From JBJFCE01 sp051888775 (GTDB taxonomy: Bacteria > Bacillota > Clostridia > Lachnospirales > Lachnospiraceae), in assembly GCA_051888775.1 (NCBI GenBank), contig JBJFCE010000096.1, positions 1-6,108 on the forward strand: a stretch of 6,108 nucleotides of DNA, read 5' to 3'. Of this stretch, positions 5,789 to 6,108 are shown piece after piece. A program made the translations under genes and the position numbers. The first letter of the stretch is position 1. Every line of letters begins with the position of its first letter. The notes under the pieces are model-generated. The model worked only from the letters and a program-made list of their open reading frames with translations. It ran no database searches and was not told where the DNA came from.

Positions 5789-6108
5789 CTGAATAGCATG
5801 TGCAACATATTCGGAGCAGCCTTTTCCATACTGATTGTCGGTTATTTCCGCAAGTTTTTCGCCCTGCAAATATTCTTTTGCTAAATCGAGCAAAATATTT
5901 CTTGCATTATCAAGTGCAAACATTGCTTTGTAATTTTCTGCAAGCATTTTAACAGCGGAATATGCCATATCTATATTGTCAGCTTCCTTTGCCGCCATAA
6001 ACTGCTTATAGATTTTGGCATTTTCATCCTGCTCCTGTTTTATTTCTTCGGTATTCCCGGTTGACTGCATGACTGCTTCCATTGCCTTTTCTTTGCTGCC
6101 ATACCACT
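5771..6108 (-). CDS. TipAS-like domain, C-terminal part of a MerR-type regulator (partial)
   Basis: Only the C-terminal part lies in the window; the frame is open through the right edge, reading W-Y-G-S-K-E-K-A before Met at 6082. About 111 residues are visible. They resemble the TipAS domain, the all-helical ligand-binding domain of MerR-family activators such as TipA, which senses thiopeptide antibiotics. The clues are an opening like 'STGNTEEIKQEQ', the middle helices, and above all the ending 'LAEITDNQYGKGCSEYVAHAIQHYY', close to the family's usual '-NID-YG-G-AEF---AI--Y'. The expected DNA-binding helices would lie beyond 6108 and cannot be checked. Met at 6082 has no clear ribosome binding site and is probably internal. 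The gene converges on the ABC operon with a 19-nt gap. It could be a freestanding TipAS-like protein instead. Confidence 0.6.
   Translation of the reverse strand, partial: WYGSKEKAMEAVMQSTGNTEEIKQEQDENAKIYKQFMAAKEADNIDMAYSAVKMLAENYKAMFALDNARNILLDLAKEYLQGEKLAEITDNQYGKGCSEYVAHAIQHYYGV

Noticed and set aside
1..6108. CRISPR arrays, tRNA or rRNA genes, insertion sequences, riboswitches
   Set aside because: No regularly spaced repeats, no tRNA-like cloverleaf, no transposase and no recognisable riboswitch core were seen on reading the sequence.

Overview
The window looks like a piece of a Bacillota chromosome, most likely a gut clostridium of the Lachnospiraceae type. This is inferred from strong AGGAG-type ribosome binding sites, a near-perfect sigma-A promoter, moderate GC in the transporter genes, and the protein families present. 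No marker gene fixes the taxon.

Layout, left to right. (1) A minus-strand gene (85-933) for a membrane-anchored protein of about 282 residues that I do not recognise. Its start is set by a strong Shine-Dalgarno at 941-945, 13 codons inside the longest frame. (2) A 355-bp AT-rich intergenic stretch with a dyad at 1055-1069 and, at its right end, a promoter whose -10 lies inside two copies of ATAATTATG. (3) A type II toxin-antitoxin operon on the plus strand: a Phd/YefM-like antitoxin (1289-1552) and a RelE/ParE-like toxin (1545-1847), overlapping by 8 nt, with a TTG start for the toxin. (4) A perfect 14-bp hairpin (1859-1892), probably the operon's 3' boundary. (5) Two tandem ABC transporter half-molecules (1997-3952 and 3949-5751), joined by an ATGA overlap. 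(6) A convergent minus-strand gene, cut by the right edge (5771 to beyond 6108), whose product resembles the TipAS ligand-binding domain of MerR-family regulators.

How the parts may work together. The two ABC proteins are paralogues, each with one membrane domain and one complete ATPase domain, and almost certainly form a heterodimeric exporter. The substrate cannot be read from the sequence. The TipAS-type regulator next door would suit a drug- or peptide-responsive exporter locus, but it is convergent and the promoter evidence linking them is absent. The toxin-antitoxin pair is clearly more AT-rich than the transporter genes, has its own promoter and hairpin, and looks like a self-contained inserted module.

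I do not see a clearly new system. The oddest points are a roughly 21-residue Ala/Ser/Asp-rich insertion in the first ATPase domain, a strongly basic and polar segment where the sixth membrane helix of the second ABC protein should be, and the operator-like repeats over the toxin-antitoxin promoter.
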